A stretch of DNA of 64,000 nucleotides. Source: Arthrobacter sp. FW306-2-2C-D06B (lineage in GTDB: Bacteria > Actinomycetota > Actinomycetes > Actinomycetales > Micrococcaceae). A model generated the notes under the pieces. The model searched no databases. It was not told the DNA's origin and saw only the letters and a list, made by a program, of their open reading frames with translations. The first letter of the stretch is position 1. The number at the start of each line of letters is the position of its first letter. A program made the position numbers and the translations under genes. The stretch is from positions 3,224,001 to 3,288,000 of the forward strand of contig NZ_CP084560.1 of assembly GCF_021789175.1 (NCBI RefSeq). The letters are read 5' to 3'. Positions 8,888 through 18,988 of the stretch are shown here, one piece after another.

Positions 8888-10210
8888 CTACAACGCGGTG
8901 GCCTCCGCTGCGGCCTTGGCTGCCGCAGGGAGCGCGTCGAAGATCCGGTTCATCGCCGCGTCGTCGTGGGCAGCAGACAGGAACCATGCCTCAAAGACGG
9001 ACGGCGGCAGGTAGACGCCGGAGTCCAGCATGGAATGGAAGAACGGTGCGTAGCGGAAGACCTCTTGGGCCTGGGCGTCGGCGTAGTTGTGGACTCCGCT
9101 GGCCGAAGTACCGAAGGCCACGGAGAAGAGGTTCCCTGCGCGCTGAATGGAGTGGTCCACGCCGGCGGTGTCCAGCGCCGATGAGAGCGCCGCCGAGAGT
9201 TCCAGCGAGCGGGCATCCACGAAGCTGTAGACCTCCGGGGTCGCGAGCGTCAGGGTGGCGACGCCGGCGGCCATCGCCACCGGGTTCCCGGACAAGGTTC
9301 CTGCCTGGTACACCGGGCCAAGGGGCGCAAGGTAATCCATGACGTCCGCACGCCCGCCGAGCGCCGCCGTCGGCATGCCGCCACCGATGACTTTGCCGAA
9401 GGTCAGCAGGTCCGGCGTCCACCCTTCCTGGCGGCCCGTAAGGCCCCAGTAGCCTGCGTAACCGGTGCGGAAGCCGGTGAGTACCTCGTCCAGGATCAAC
9501 AGCGCGCCGTGTTCGCGGGTGATGCGGGACAGTCCCGCGTTGAAGCCTTCGTTCGGCGTGACGACGCCCATGTTGGCGGGAGCGGCTTCGGTGATGACGG
9601 CAGCGATGTTGTTGCCGTGCGCGGCGAAAGCGGCTTCCACCGCGCCGAGGTCGTTGTACGGCAGGACGAGGGTCTCAGCGGCGGCAGCTTCAGTGACCCC
9701 TGCGGAACCGGGCAGAGCCATGGTGGCAAGGCCCGAGCCGGCCGCGGCGAGCAGTCCATCAAGGTGGCCGTGGTAGCAACCGGCGAACTTCACGATCAGG
9801 TTGCGGCCAGTGAACCCGCGGGCCAGACGTACGGCGGTCATGGTGGCCTCGGTGCCCGTGGACACCATGCGGATGCGTTCGACGGCGGAGACGCGTTCCT
9901 TGACGATCGCGGCGAGGTTTGCTTCATCCGGCGTGGAGGCGCCGAAGGACAAGCCGCGGTCGACGGCGGCGTGGACGGCGTCGAGGACGGCCGGGTGCGC
10001 GTGACCCAGCAGCGCCGGGCCCCATGAGCACACGAGGTCGACGTATTCGCGGCCATCCGCATCAGTCAAGTACGGACCCTGGGCCGAAACCATGAACTTC
10101 GGAGTGCCGCCGACGGAACCGAAGGCGCGCACCGGAGAGTTGACGCCGCCGGGCATCAGGGAACGGGCGCGGTCGAACAGCTGGTCGGAGACAGGGGTGT
10201 TTGAAGTCAT
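8888..10210 (-). CDS. hemL: Glutamate-1-semialdehyde 2,1-aminomutase
   Basis: PLP enzyme converting glutamate-1-semialdehyde to 5-aminolevulinate, the second step of the C5 route to heme. The 440-aa frame from the ATG at 10210 has GAAAGA 9 nt upstream. ATG 10219 and TTG 10276 are alternatives. Family landmarks: [11 protein letters not shown] near the N-terminus, FVSTGTEA-like [28 protein letters not shown] and the PLP-lysine segment [12 protein letters not shown]. It is the last enzyme gene of the minus-strand heme operon, just after the LLM oxidoreductase. Confidence 0.96.
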   Translation of the reverse strand: MTSNTPVSDQLFDRARSLMPGGVNSPVRAFGSVGGTPKFMVSAQGPYLTDADGREYVDLVCSWGPALLGHAHPAVLDAVHAAVDRGLSFGASTPDEANLAAIVKERVSAVERIRMVSTGTEATMTAVRLARGFTGRNLIVKFAGCYHGHLDGLLAAAGSGLATMALPGSAGVTEAAAAETLVLPYNDLGAVEAAFAAHGNNIAAVITEAAPANMGVVTPNEGFNAGLSRITREHGALLILDEVLTGFRTGYAGYWGLTGRQEGWTPDLLTFGKVIGGGMPTAALGGRADVMDYLAPLGPVYQAGTLSGNPVAMAAGVATLTLATPEVYSFVDARSLELSAALSSALDTAGVDHSIQRAGNLFSVAFGTSASGVHNYADAQAQEVFRYAPFFHSMLDSGVYLPPSVFEAWFLSAAHDDAAMNRIFDALPAAAKAAAEATAL

Positions 10211-10272
10211 GGTGTCCATTCTTTCAGGGAATCGGGGAGGTTCAGGCGCCGGCAGAGACGGTTCAGCCGCGT

Positions 10273-11349
10273 TCAAGCGTCGGCAAGCTCCTTGGCCACC
10301 AGTGGGGCCACCACGGTGCCGAAGAGTTCGATGCAGCGCATCATGGATTCGTGGGGCAGGGTTCCGTTGCTGTATTTCAGGTCGAAACGGTCGACGCCGA
10401 GGTTCCGCTTCAGCAGGACGATCTTCCGGGCGACCGTTTCCGGGGAACCCACGTAAAGTGCACCCTCAGGGCCGCACATGGCGTCGAACTCGCCCCTGCT
10501 CGCCGGTCCCCAGCCGCGCTCGGCGCCGATGCGGTTGCGCTGGGCAAGCCAATGCGGGAACAGTTCCTCCCGGGCCTGCTCGTCGGTGGGAGCGACGTAG
10601 CCGGGCGAGTGCGTGGCAATCTGCTGCATGGGGTGTCCATATTTCCCCATTGCCTCGCGGTAGAGCTCCACGAGCGGGGCAAAGCGGCGCGGTTCCCCGC
10701 CGATGATGGCGAAAATGATCGGATAGCCGTATTGGGCGCAGCGCAGCACCGATTCAGGGGTACCGCCCACACCGATCCACGTTGGCAGCAAGTGGTGTTC
10801 CAGCGGCGGAAAGACGCTCATTCCGTTCACGTTCGGCCGGGTACGGCCTTCCCAATGCACGGGCTTCTGGGCCCGGACCTTGTCGAAGAGTTCCAGCTTC
10901 TCCTCGAACAGGACTTCGTAGTCCGCCAGGTCCAGGCCGAACAGGGGGAACGATTCCACGAACGAGCCGCGGCCCAGCATCACCTCCGCACGACCGTTGG
11001 AGATCGCGTCAACGGTCGAGAAGCGCTGGAAGACCCTGATGGGGTCGTCGGAGCTGAGCACGGTGACCGCCGAACCAAGTTTGATCTGCGATGTCCGGGC
11101 GGCGGCGGCCGCCAGGAACACTTCGGGCGCGGAGACAGCGAAGTCGCGGCGGTGGTGCTCCCCCACCCCAAAGGCATGAAGCCCGACGGCGTCCGCCAGT
11201 TCCGCTTCCGCCAGCAGCTCCCGCAAAACCTGTGCATGCGGTTTCGGATTGCCGTCGGCGTCCACCCCGGCGTCACCGAAAGTATTCAGTCCGAGGAGGA
11301 TTTCCGTAGCTCCTACAGGGGCCGTGGGTGTGGAAGCGGTATCTGTCAT
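10273..11349 (-). CDS. LLM-class flavin-dependent oxidoreductase embedded in the heme operon
   Basis: A 358-aa bacterial-luciferase-like (F420/FMN) TIM-barrel protein. N-terminal [53 protein letters not shown], and [14 protein letters not shown] are typical of the luciferase family group that includes alkanal monooxygenase-like proteins. The ATG overlaps the TGA of hemB by one base, and the gene lies between hemB and hemL, so it is co-transcribed with heme genes. A heme-pathway role is not established by sequence. The substrate is unknown. Confidence 0.85.
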   Translation of the reverse strand: MTDTASTPTAPVGATEILLGLNTFGDAGVDADGNPKPHAQVLRELLAEAELADAVGLHAFGVGEHHRRDFAVSAPEVFLAAAAARTSQIKLGSAVTVLSSDDPIRVFQRFSTVDAISNGRAEVMLGRGSFVESFPLFGLDLADYEVLFEEKLELFDKVRAQKPVHWEGRTRPNVNGMSVFPPLEHHLLPTWIGVGGTPESVLRCAQYGYPIIFAIIGGEPRRFAPLVELYREAMGKYGHPMQQIATHSPGYVAPTDEQAREELFPHWLAQRNRIGAERGWGPASRGEFDAMCGPEGALYVGSPETVARKIVLLKRNLGVDRFDLKYSNGTLPHESMMRCIELFGTVVAPLVAKELADA

Positions 11350-12329
11350 CAGGACTCCTTAAGCCAGCCGGCAAGTTCGGAGGCCCAGTACGTCAGCACC
11401 ATGTCGGCGCCGGCCCGCTTGATGCCGAGCACGGATTCTGTGATGGCGCCGCGGCGATCGATCCAGCCGTTCGCGGCAGCCGCTTCGATCATGGCGTATT
11501 CACCGGAGATTTGGTAGGCCGCAACGGGAACCGGGCTCATGGCGGCGACGTCGGCGAGGATGTCGAGGTAGCTCATGGCCGGCTTGACCATCACCATGTC
11601 CGCGCCCTCTTCGAGGTCGAGTTCCACCTCGATGATCGCTTCGCGGCGGTTGGCGGCATCCATCTGATACGTCCGGCGGTCACCCTTGAGCTGCGAGTCC
11701 ACTGCTTCGCGGAAAGGGCCGTAGAAGGCGGAGGCGTACTTCGCCGCGTAGGCCAGGACCGCGGTGTTCTGGTGTCCGGCCTCCTCAAGGGCCTGGCGAA
11801 TCACGGCGATCTGGCCATCCATCATCCCGGACGGCCCCAGGACGTGGGCTCCGGCGTCGGCCTGCGCGACTGCCATTTGAGCGTAGATTTCAAGGGTGGC
11901 GTCATTGTCCACGTAGCCGTTGGAGTCCAGGACACCGCAGTGGCCGTGGTCGGTAAATTCGTCGAGGCACACGTCGCCCATGACCACCAGGTCATCGCCG
12001 ACTTCCGCGCGGACATCCCGGATGGCCTTGTTCAGCACGCCGTCCGGATCCAGGGACGCTGTGCCGCGGGCATCGCGGACGGCCGGAACACCGAACAGCA
12101 TGATGCCGCTGACGCCAAGTTCCACGGCTTCCGCAGCGGCGCGCCTGAGCGAGTCGGTGGTGTGCTGCACGACACCGGGCATGGAGCTGATCGGTGCCGG
12201 TTCGCTGAGTCCTTCGCGAATAAAGGCGGGCAGGATGAGGTCCGCGGGAGCCAACCGGTGTTCGGCGGTCATCCGGCGCATGGCGGGGGTGGTGCGGAGC
12301 CGGCGGGGCCGGTGGTTTGGAAAGCTCAA
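11349..12329 (-). CDS. hemB: Delta-aminolevulinic acid dehydratase (porphobilinogen synthase)
   Basis: Condenses two 5-aminolevulinates to porphobilinogen. The start is a TTG at 12329 overlapping the hemD stop (TTGA). It yields the family N-terminus [11 protein letters not shown], whereas upstream starts give low-complexity shadow residues. An SD-like GAAGGGAACGAAAG precedes it. Landmarks: [14 protein letters not shown] (metal region, with Asp where zinc-type enzymes carry a second Cys), [14 protein letters not shown] (first lysine) and [12 protein letters not shown] (Schiff-base lysine). It is 326 aa. Confidence 0.96.
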   Translation of the reverse strand: MSFPNHRPRRLRTTPAMRRMTAEHRLAPADLILPAFIREGLSEPAPISSMPGVVQHTTDSLRRAAAEAVELGVSGIMLFGVPAVRDARGTASLDPDGVLNKAIRDVRAEVGDDLVVMGDVCLDEFTDHGHCGVLDSNGYVDNDATLEIYAQMAVAQADAGAHVLGPSGMMDGQIAVIRQALEEAGHQNTAVLAYAAKYASAFYGPFREAVDSQLKGDRRTYQMDAANRREAIIEVELDLEEGADMVMVKPAMSYLDILADVAAMSPVPVAAYQISGEYAMIEAAAANGWIDRRGAITESVLGIKRAGADMVLTYWASELAGWLKES

Positions 12330-13219
12330 CTTTCGTTCCCTTCGGTGGCGAATACGGTGCGTAGGGCGGTCACGATGCCGTCGGGTGAGGGTTCTTTGGC
12401 GGTTGCCGCGACCGGGATGCCGAGAGCGGCGGCCTCTGCCGCCGTCGAGCGCCCGATCGCAATAAAGCGGCAATCCCGCAGCGGCCCCAGCGAGGCGTGG
12501 ATGCGGCGTGCCGCACTGGGTGAAGCGGCGACGACGGCGTGGAGCCGGCCGCTGGAAAGTTCGGCCTTGGCGGCTTCGGGGGTGAGCTCCGGCGCCCCGG
12601 ATCCCGCCCCTGTCTTCCAGCCGTTCGCCGCTACCAAGGCAGCAGTCAGCCTGCGTTCGGGGGCTGCCGGGTAGTCCACCGTGTGGTAGGCCGTCACTGA
12701 CTGGACCGCGGCTCCCTTGGCTTCGATCCCCTCCGCCAACATCGCGTCGGCGATGTCCGCTTGGGGCAACAGCACACTGCCCGGGCCTGTCGGCCAGACT
12801 GCCACGAGTCCCGCGGCCGACTGGGCGTCTTCCGGCGCGAGGTCCACGGGAATGCCCTCCGCTTCGAGGACCCGCCGGCTCGACGGACCGATCGTCGCGA
12901 TCCGGACGGAATCCGGGAGCAGGTCCTTCAACTCCAAGCGACGCTCGGCCGCTTTTTCCTTCAGGGCCCGCACCGTGGTGATACTGCTGACCACCAACCA
13001 GCCGTACGCTCCCGCGCGGAGGGCGTCCAAGGCGACCTCGAGGGAATGCTGGTCCCGGGCACGCTCAAAGTCGATCAAGGGCAACAGGAACGGTTCCGCG
13101 CCGGCTTCGCGCAGGGCGCTGACGAGCGGGGCGGCACGGTCCGGGCTGCGCGTCACAAGGACCCGGGCGCCTTCAAGGACCCGGGCCTCCCCCGACTTCA
13201 CCGCGCTGTGCCGTCCCAT
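12326..13219 (-). CDS. hemD: Uroporphyrinogen-III synthase
   Basis: Cyclises hydroxymethylbilane with D-ring inversion to uroporphyrinogen III. The ATG at 13219 is set by a strong AGGAGACC site directly upstream; the longer frame runs into hemC. The 297-aa product has the two-domain HemD pattern: [23 protein letters not shown] and LPLIDFERA at the N-terminus, [30 protein letters not shown], and a C-terminal half ending in [22 protein letters not shown]. It begins 20 nt after hemC. Confidence 0.92.
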   Translation of the reverse strand: MGRHSAVKSGEARVLEGARVLVTRSPDRAAPLVSALREAGAEPFLLPLIDFERARDQHSLEVALDALRAGAYGWLVVSSITTVRALKEKAAERRLELKDLLPDSVRIATIGPSSRRVLEAEGIPVDLAPEDAQSAAGLVAVWPTGPGSVLLPQADIADAMLAEGIEAKGAAVQSVTAYHTVDYPAAPERRLTAALVAANGWKTGAGSGAPELTPEAAKAELSSGRLHAVVAASPSAARRIHASLGPLRDCRFIAIGRSTAAEAAALGIPVAATAKEPSPDGIVTALRTVFATEGNES

Positions 13220-13238
13220 GGTCTCCTGTTGGCTCCGG

Positions 13239-14225
13239 TTATCGGGAAGCTGCAAGATCTGTGATGTCCGCGGCACCGGCGGCAAGCAGGAGTTCGGCGA
13301 CTTCGATGCCCAGCAACGTGGCGCCCACCTCAGTGAGTCCGTCAGTGGCCTTTTTCTCGCGTACCGACTTGCTCCCGTCCACGGCGCAGACAACGGCTTC
13401 AAGGTACAGCATGCTGCCCTTGCGGTAAGCGTAGGCGCCAACGGGCGCTGCACAGCCGGCTTCGAGGCGGGCCAGGACGGCGCGCTCCGCGGTGACGGCC
13501 AGCCGGGTGTCTTCATCGTTCAATGCGGCCAGGGCCTGGGCGAGGGCGCCCTGGGCACCTTCGGCCGAGCCGGACTGCCCGGGAGCGTCGACGGTGCGGC
13601 ACTCGATCGCAAGTGAGCCCTGTCCGGGAGCAGGAAGCATGACGTCGGTCTCGAAGAACTCCGTCACGACGTCGAGCCTGCTGATCCGTTCCAGACCCGC
13701 CGCGGCGAGGACGACGGCGTCGAGGTCCCCGGGTGAATCTTCCGCGTTGCCGGCGAGCCCCGGAACGCGGCCCAGCCGGGTGTCGACGTTGCCGCGGATG
13801 TCCACGACGTCCAGATCCGGGCGGGCGGCGCGCAGCTGGGCGGCGCGGCGCGGCGATCCGGTGCCGACCTTCGCGGCTGCCGGAAGATCCGCCAACTTGA
13901 GCCCGTCACGGGCGCACAAGGCGTCCCGAACGTCGACGCGTTTGGGCGTTGCGGCAATGGTGAGTCCCGGCGCCGCACCCGTGGGGAGATCCTTCAGGGA
14001 GTGCACCGCGACGTCGCACGCGTTCTCCAACAGCGCGTCGCGAAGGGCGGCGACGAAGACTCCCGTGCCGCCCATCTGGGACAGCGAGCCCGTCCGGACA
14101 TCGCCTTCGGTCTTGATGCGCACCAGTTCAACGGGAAAGCCACCGACGGCGGCCAGCTGGTCCGCGGCCTGCTGGCTCTGGGTGAGCGCGAGTTTGCTCG
14201 CGCGGGTGCCGATCCGTACGGTCAT
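13239..14225 (-). CDS. hemC: Hydroxymethylbilane synthase (porphobilinogen deaminase)
   Basis: Polymerises four porphobilinogens on a dipyrromethane cofactor. MTVRIGTRASKLALTQS, VHSLKDLPTG (catalytic Asp region), GTGSPRRAAQL and the cofactor-cysteine segment LEAGCAAPVGAYA are present. It is 328 aa. ATG at 14225 overlaps the ferrochelatase stop by ATGA, showing translational coupling in the operon. Confidence 0.97.
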   Translation of the reverse strand: MTVRIGTRASKLALTQSQQAADQLAAVGGFPVELVRIKTEGDVRTGSLSQMGGTGVFVAALRDALLENACDVAVHSLKDLPTGAAPGLTIAATPKRVDVRDALCARDGLKLADLPAAAKVGTGSPRRAAQLRAARPDLDVVDIRGNVDTRLGRVPGLAGNAEDSPGDLDAVVLAAAGLERISRLDVVTEFFETDVMLPAPGQGSLAIECRTVDAPGQSGSAEGAQGALAQALAALNDEDTRLAVTAERAVLARLEAGCAAPVGAYAYRKGSMLYLEAVVCAVDGSKSVREKKATDGLTEVGATLLGIEVAELLLAAGAADITDLAASR

Positions 14226-15466
14226 TTCGCGTTTTCTCCTACGGGGTAGGCATCATGTCCGGTGCCCACTGTGGTGTCCGCACCCGCAATCGTGGGCTTC
14301 TCTCCACGGAAGTTGGCGCAGCAGCCGGGACGGCAGATGTCGTACCACGGTCCCAGCCCGGTCATGGCAGGGCGATCGGCGATGTTGTTGGCTGCGGTCC
14401 GCTCGCAAATGAGGTCCACCAAGCCGGAAACGAACTTGCGGTGGGTTCCCGGCGTGGGGACGCGGGTCGCCGTGAGCCCGAGGTTCTTGCACGTTTCCAA
14501 GGCCTCGGTGTCCAGGTCCCAGGCCACTTCCATGTGGTCGGAGACGAAACCGAGCGGAACGATCACGACGCCCTTGATCCCCTGGCCGGCCAGTTCCTCA
14601 ATGGCATCGTTGATGTCCGGCTCAAGCCATGGAACACTCGGTGCGCCCGAACGGGACTGGTACACCAAGGACCATGGTGCGGTGAGTCCGGATTCGGCTT
14701 CGACCCGCCGAACAACCTCGGCGCCGGCGGCCAGGTGTTGGGCCACATATGCCGAGTCCTGCTCGAACTCGCGGGGCTCGGCGTCCGAACGCCCGGCGGC
14801 CTCGGCGTCGCGGGTAGGAATGGAGTGCGTGGCAAACAGGATGTGGACGGGAGCGTCCTGGAGACCGGCCGCGGCCAGTTTCGCCTTGACCTCCGCAAGT
14901 CCCGCAGCCGTTCCTTCCACGAACGGTTCGACGAAGCCGGGGTGGTCGAAGTACTGGCGTACCTTGTCCACCTCGAGTTTGCCGTCAAGGCCGGTCTCCG
15001 TCAGCGCAATGCCGATGTCCTCGCGGTATTGGCGGCAGCTGGAGTAACAGGAATAAGCACTGGTGGTGACCATCAGCAGCTTGCGGTGGCCGGCGTCGTA
15101 GGCTTCCTGGAGCGTCTGCGGGATGTAGGGATCCCAGTTGCGGTTGCCCCACAGCACGGGCAGGCTGATCCCGCGCGCCGCAAGCTCCGCCTCGAGGGCG
15201 GCCTTGAGGTTCCTGTTTTGCTGGTTGATGGGGCTGATCCCGCCAAAGGCGCGGTAGTGGTGGGACACCTCTTCGAGGCGCTCATCCGGGATGCCGCGGC
15301 CACGGGTCACATTGCGCAGGAAAGGAATGACGTCGTCCTGGCCTTCGGGCCCGCCGAACGAGGCGAGGAGGACGGCGTCGTACTCTTTGGGAGCCATGCG
15401 TCCGGCCTCGGTGACGTCATTGACCTCGGTGAGGCTGGCCGGACCGGCGGAGTGACGGCCGCTCAC
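14222..15466 (-). CDS. cpfC: Coproporphyrin III ferrochelatase
   Basis: Inserts Fe(II) into coproporphyrin III in the actinobacterial coproporphyrin-dependent pathway (formerly called hemH). The 414-aa frame has LLASFGGPEGQDDVIPFLRNVTRGRG near the N-terminus, FATHSIPTRDAE with the conserved metal-binding His, and the C-terminal motif GFVSDHMEVAWDLDTEA. A cysteine cluster CRPGCCANFRGEKP near the C-terminus fits the [2Fe-2S]-ligating tail reported for actinobacterial ferrochelatases. ATG overlaps the chdC stop (ATGA), and its own stop overlaps hemC. Confidence 0.95.
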   Translation of the reverse strand: MSGRHSAGPASLTEVNDVTEAGRMAPKEYDAVLLASFGGPEGQDDVIPFLRNVTRGRGIPDERLEEVSHHYRAFGGISPINQQNRNLKAALEAELAARGISLPVLWGNRNWDPYIPQTLQEAYDAGHRKLLMVTTSAYSCYSSCRQYREDIGIALTETGLDGKLEVDKVRQYFDHPGFVEPFVEGTAAGLAEVKAKLAAAGLQDAPVHILFATHSIPTRDAEAAGRSDAEPREFEQDSAYVAQHLAAGAEVVRRVEAESGLTAPWSLVYQSRSGAPSVPWLEPDINDAIEELAGQGIKGVVIVPLGFVSDHMEVAWDLDTEALETCKNLGLTATRVPTPGTHRKFVSGLVDLICERTAANNIADRPAMTGLGPWYDICRPGCCANFRGEKPTIAGADTTVGTGHDAYPVGENAK

Positions 15467-16164
15467 GCGAGGACCTCGGCGATCTCCGCGGCAGTGATGC
15501 GGCGGCCGGTGTAGAACGGGATTTCCTCGCGGACGTGGTTGCGGGCGTCCGTGGCCCGCAGGTGGCGCATGAGGTCCACCAGATCAACGAGTTCGGGTGC
15601 TTCCAGTCCGAGGATCCACTCCCAGTCGCCCAAGGCGAACGAGGACACCGTGTTGGAAATGACCTGGGGGAAGTCGCGGCCCAGCATGCCGTGATCGCGC
15701 AGCATCTTTCCACGCTCTTCGGCCGGGAGGATGTACCACTCGTAGGAGCGCACGAACGGGTAAACGCACAGCCAGGTGCTCGGCTCGACGCCGCGGGCGT
15801 AGGCCGGAACGTGGTTCTTGGCGAATTCGGCTTCGCGGTGGACGCCCATGGCGGACCAGACCATCTCGGTGCCGTCGAACAGCGCGCTGCGGCGGATGTC
15901 ACGGACGGCCTGTTGCAGGGCCTCTGGTTTGGCTCCATGGAGCCACACCATGATGTCGGCGTCGGACCGCATCGCGGAGACGTCGTAGCTTCCGCGGAGG
16001 ACAACGCCGTCCTCGGCGAGCTTGGCAGCCAGCTTCTCGAAATCCTGGACAGCATCGGTGCTGCGCAGGACATCGCCCGACCGCTTGAAGACGGTCCACA
16101 GCGTAAAGAACTGCTCTTCGGATTCGGCAGTTTTAGTGACAGATTCGGCAGAAGTGTGGCTCAT
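15463..16164 (-). CDS. chdC: Coproheme decarboxylase (HemQ/ChdC)
   Basis: Last step of the coproporphyrin-dependent route: peroxide-driven decarboxylation of two propionates of coproheme to give heme b. The chlorite-dismutase-like fold shows VHREAEFAKNHVPAYARG, VYPFVRSYEWYILP (catalytic Tyr region) and LRDHGMLGRDFPQV (proximal His region). ATG 16164 is chosen because MSHTSAES is a natural N-terminus; the longer frame enters the upstream hairpin. It is 233 aa and lies downstream of cgoX, separated by an 18-bp stem-loop. Confidence 0.94.
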   Translation of the reverse strand: MSHTSAESVTKTAESEEQFFTLWTVFKRSGDVLRSTDAVQDFEKLAAKLAEDGVVLRGSYDVSAMRSDADIMVWLHGAKPEALQQAVRDIRRSALFDGTEMVWSAMGVHREAEFAKNHVPAYARGVEPSTWLCVYPFVRSYEWYILPAEERGKMLRDHGMLGRDFPQVISNTVSSFALGDWEWILGLEAPELVDLVDLMRHLRATDARNHVREEIPFYTGRRITAAEIAEVLA

Positions 16165-16197
16165 GGTACAAGTCTGCCCCGTGGATGCCGCTAAGTC

Positions 16198-16238
16198 GAA
16201 ATGCACCACTTCTACAAGGCGTAGAAGTGGTGCATTTC
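16198..16238. terminator. 18-bp perfect stem-loop between cgoX and chdC
   Basis: Arm 16198-16215 pairs perfectly with 16221-16238 around a 5-nt loop. The arm begins at the cgoX stop. No U-run follows on either strand, so it is more likely an intra-operon attenuator, mRNA-stability or processing element than a full terminator. Confidence 0.6.
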
Positions 16239-17706
16239 ACAAAATTGCGTCGATCTGCGCGGACGTGTCCGCAACCACCGCGGCCAGGCCGTTTCCGGCG
16301 AGCCAGCCACCCACAACCGACAAACCCTCTGCTTCGGCGCAGATGCGCCGCACCTCGGCAACGCGCTGTTTATGACCGACGGCGGCGAACGGCAACGCGC
16401 CCGCCCAGCGGACAACGTCCCAATCAAGCACGTCTTCGCGGACAATCGGCACCGTCAGCAAGGTCGAGGCGTCGCGGAGCGCAGCCTCAAACAGGGCATC
16501 GTCGGCCAGCTCGGCCGCCGATTCAGGGGCGTCCGCTCCCTCGCCCCGCCCATAGGACAGGCGCAGCACGTGCGTGCCGGGGCCGGCTTCTTCCGCCAGC
16601 CAGTCCCACTTTGCCGTGGCATGCGTGAGCGCTTTCGCCTCGATCCCCTCGGTTTGAGGAGCAACGAGAATGCCGGTGCCGCGGGGACGGCGGTCCAGTT
16701 CGGGCACGTCCACCACCAGGGTCACGAGGCTCACCAAGGGGCCCGGGGCGGGACGCAGCGCCGACAGCTCCGGAAGCGCCCCCTCCAGCAGCCCGACGGC
16801 GGCCGGACCGTCGAGCGCCACCACGAGCCGGCCGGCGTCGTAGGTTGTGCCCGCTGCGCTGGCCTGCCAACCGCTTTCAGTGCGGGAAATCGACTCCACC
16901 CGGGCACCGGAAACGAGGGCGACCCCCTGCGAACGCAGCTCCGCGACGAGGGCGGAGACGAGGGTGTTCATTCCGCTTTTCAAGCCGCCGACGGCGGATC
17001 CGGCCTTCGCCGCCCCGGTTCCGTTTTGCTTTGGACCGGCTACGCGCTGGCTGGCCACCGCGGCGGCCAACGAACCGTGTTTCCGCAATGCGGCGCGCAG
17101 CCCGGGGGCCACCATGTCGACGTCGAGCAGTCCGGGATCCGCGGAGTGCACCCCCCCGACGACCGGTGCCACAAGTCGATCGAGGACCCGCTTGCCCATC
17201 CGCGCCCGGACCAACGAGGAGACACTCGTAACTTCGGCGGCGGTACCCACAGAGACGGGCAGGTAGCGGTCGAGCGAGGCCCGCAAGGAGCCCGCGAAGC
17301 CCAAGGACCGGCGGACCTCGCGGTCCCAGGGGTTCGCCGGAATTCCGAGCACTCCGGTCCTGGGTAGTTCCTGCGGGCCGTCGGGCAACTGCACCCAGGC
17401 TCCGCCAGGATGGGGCGCCACGATGTTGCCGCCGAGCCCGAGGTCGCGGGCGAGATCGGCCACGGCGGTGGAGCGCGTGGCGAAGGATTCCGCCCCGCTG
17501 TCCAGCTCAAGGCCGCCAACAGTGTGGCGGCCCACGCAACCGCCCCACGCGTCGCCCGCTTCGAGCACGGTGACAGCGATGCCGGCCTTGGCCAGCCCGC
17601 GGGCGGCGAGCAGGCCGGAAATGCCGCCGCCCACGACGACGGCCGTCAGCCTAGTTGCTGAATCTTCCGGAAGTGCGTGTTCGGGCCGTGCATGTGTCCC
17701 GCGCAT
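16237..17706 (-). CDS. cgoX: Coproporphyrinogen III oxidase, FAD-dependent (HemY/CgoX)
   Basis: Six-electron oxidation of coproporphyrinogen III to coproporphyrin III. The ATG at 17706 has AGGATA at good spacing and lies just after the hemE stop. The dinucleotide-binding motif VVVGGGISGLLAARGLAKAG is near the N-terminus, followed by VLEAGDAWGG and LDSGAESFATR. The C-terminal FAD segment AVGHKQRVAEVRR...LSVVGGWLAGNGLAAVVADT is intact. It is 489 aa. In organisms with chdC and cpfC this enzyme acts on coproporphyrinogen, so the cgoX name is preferred over hemG/hemY. Confidence 0.94.
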   Translation of the reverse strand: MRGTHARPEHALPEDSATRLTAVVVGGGISGLLAARGLAKAGIAVTVLEAGDAWGGCVGRHTVGGLELDSGAESFATRSTAVADLARDLGLGGNIVAPHPGGAWVQLPDGPQELPRTGVLGIPANPWDREVRRSLGFAGSLRASLDRYLPVSVGTAAEVTSVSSLVRARMGKRVLDRLVAPVVGGVHSADPGLLDVDMVAPGLRAALRKHGSLAAAVASQRVAGPKQNGTGAAKAGSAVGGLKSGMNTLVSALVAELRSQGVALVSGARVESISRTESGWQASAAGTTYDAGRLVVALDGPAAVGLLEGALPELSALRPAPGPLVSLVTLVVDVPELDRRPRGTGILVAPQTEGIEAKALTHATAKWDWLAEEAGPGTHVLRLSYGRGEGADAPESAAELADDALFEAALRDASTLLTVPIVREDVLDWDVVRWAGALPFAAVGHKQRVAEVRRICAEAEGLSVVGGWLAGNGLAAVVADTSAQIDAIL

Positions 17707-17711
17707 GCCCG

Positions 17712-18839
17712 CTATCCTGCCGGGATCGAGTGGATGAGTTCCACTACCCGGGTCAGGACGGCGGGGTCCGTCTCGGGAGGCACGCCGTGGCCGAGGTTCA
17801 GGACGTGGCCCGGCGCTGCGGAACCGGCGGCGATGACCTCGCGCACATGGGCTTCCAGGACCTCCCACGGGGCGGAAAGCAGCGCTGGGTCCATGTTGCC
17901 CTGCAAGGGCACGGTGCCACCCAGTCGCCGGTTTGCTTCGTCAAGCGGCAGCCGGTAGTCCACGCCTACGACATCCACGCCGACGTCCCGCATCGCGACG
18001 AGCAACTCGGACGTTCCCGTACCGAAGTGGACCAGCGGCGCGCCGAGGTGGCGGACGTGGTCAAGGGCGCGGCTCGAGGCGGGGGCGACGTACTTGGCGT
18101 AGTCGGCCAAGCCAAGGGAACCGGCCCAGGAGTCGAACAGTTGCCCTGCGGAGGCGCCCGCTTCCAGTTGCGCCCGCAGGAACATGCCCGATGCGTCGGC
18201 TGCCCAGTTGGCCAGGGCGGTCCAGGTTTCCGGATCGGCGTGCATCATGGTGCGCGGACCGAGGTGGTCGCGGGAAGGCTTGCCTTCCACCATGTAGGCG
18301 GCGAGCGTGAACGGCGCACCGGCGAAGCCGATCAGGGGCGTGGTGCCGAGCTCCGCCACTGTCAGGCGCACGGCCTCGCGGATCGGCTCAAGGGCTTCCC
18401 AGGTGAGCTGCGGCAGGGCGGCCACGTCAGCGGCCGTGCGGACGGGCTTGTCCAGGACAGGACCCACGCCGGGGACGATGTCTACGCCGACGCCCGCCAG
18501 CTTGAGGGGAATGACGATGTCCGAGAAGAAGATGGCCGCATCAACGTCGTGGCGGCGGACAGGCTGCAAAGTAATCTCGGAGGCGAGCTCGGGACGCAGG
18601 CAGGAGTCCAGCATCGCCACGCCTTCACGGACTTTGAGATACTCCGGTAACGAGCGGCCGGCCTGGCGCATGAACCACACCGGACGGCGGGACGGCTTGC
18701 CTCCACGGTATGCCTGGATCAGCGGGGAGTCTGCGGTGCGGCCATCCATGAGCGGGTGGCTTGCATCAAGGCTCGAGGCGGCGGTGCCGGAAACGCCGTT
18801 GGCCGACACAGAATGAGGCAGTGCGGAACTGGAAGTCAT
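17712..18839 (-). CDS. hemE: Uroporphyrinogen decarboxylase
   Basis: Decarboxylates uroporphyrinogen III to coproporphyrinogen III. The 375-aa frame from the ATG at 18839 contains PVWFMRQAGRSLPEY (hallmark N-terminal motif), FFSDIVIPLKLAGVGVDIVPGVGPVL, GFAGAPFTLAAYMVEGKPSRD and NLGHGVPPETDPA. It is the first gene of the minus-strand heme operon and is divergent from hemA across a 148-bp gap that must hold both promoters. Confidence 0.97.
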   Translation of the reverse strand: MTSSSALPHSVSANGVSGTAASSLDASHPLMDGRTADSPLIQAYRGGKPSRRPVWFMRQAGRSLPEYLKVREGVAMLDSCLRPELASEITLQPVRRHDVDAAIFFSDIVIPLKLAGVGVDIVPGVGPVLDKPVRTAADVAALPQLTWEALEPIREAVRLTVAELGTTPLIGFAGAPFTLAAYMVEGKPSRDHLGPRTMMHADPETWTALANWAADASGMFLRAQLEAGASAGQLFDSWAGSLGLADYAKYVAPASSRALDHVRHLGAPLVHFGTGTSELLVAMRDVGVDVVGVDYRLPLDEANRRLGGTVPLQGNMDPALLSAPWEVLEAHVREVIAAGSAAPGHVLNLGHGVPPETDPAVLTRVVELIHSIPAG

Positions 18840-18972
18840 GCCTTCGATTGTGCCGAAGATCGGGATCAAAAGATAACGACAGCCTGTCCCGCGCACTGCG
18901 AGGTGACGGGCGTCACTCCGGACAGTGCGGAGAACCACTCGCGCGCGTTGTTCTACATGGCGCCGAAAAAGC

Positions 18973-18988
18973 TATGATTGCTTTGCTG
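18973..18988 (+). promoter_or_regulatory. Putative hemA promoter with near-leaderless start
   Basis: TATGAT at 18973-18978 is a good -10, and TTGTTC at 18948-18953 is a weak -35 with 19-bp spacing. The GTG start of hemA is only 9 nt beyond the -10, with no Shine-Dalgarno, so the mRNA would begin at or within a few bases of the start codon. Confidence 0.45.

Noticed and set aside
10201..11517. Long plus-strand frame opposite the LLM oxidoreductase gene
   Set aside because: Antisense of a clear luciferase-family gene; no RBS or recognisable motif.
14255..15514. 419-aa plus-strand frame opposite ferrochelatase
   Set aside because: Shadow of cpfC; composition is typical of third-position G/C bias.
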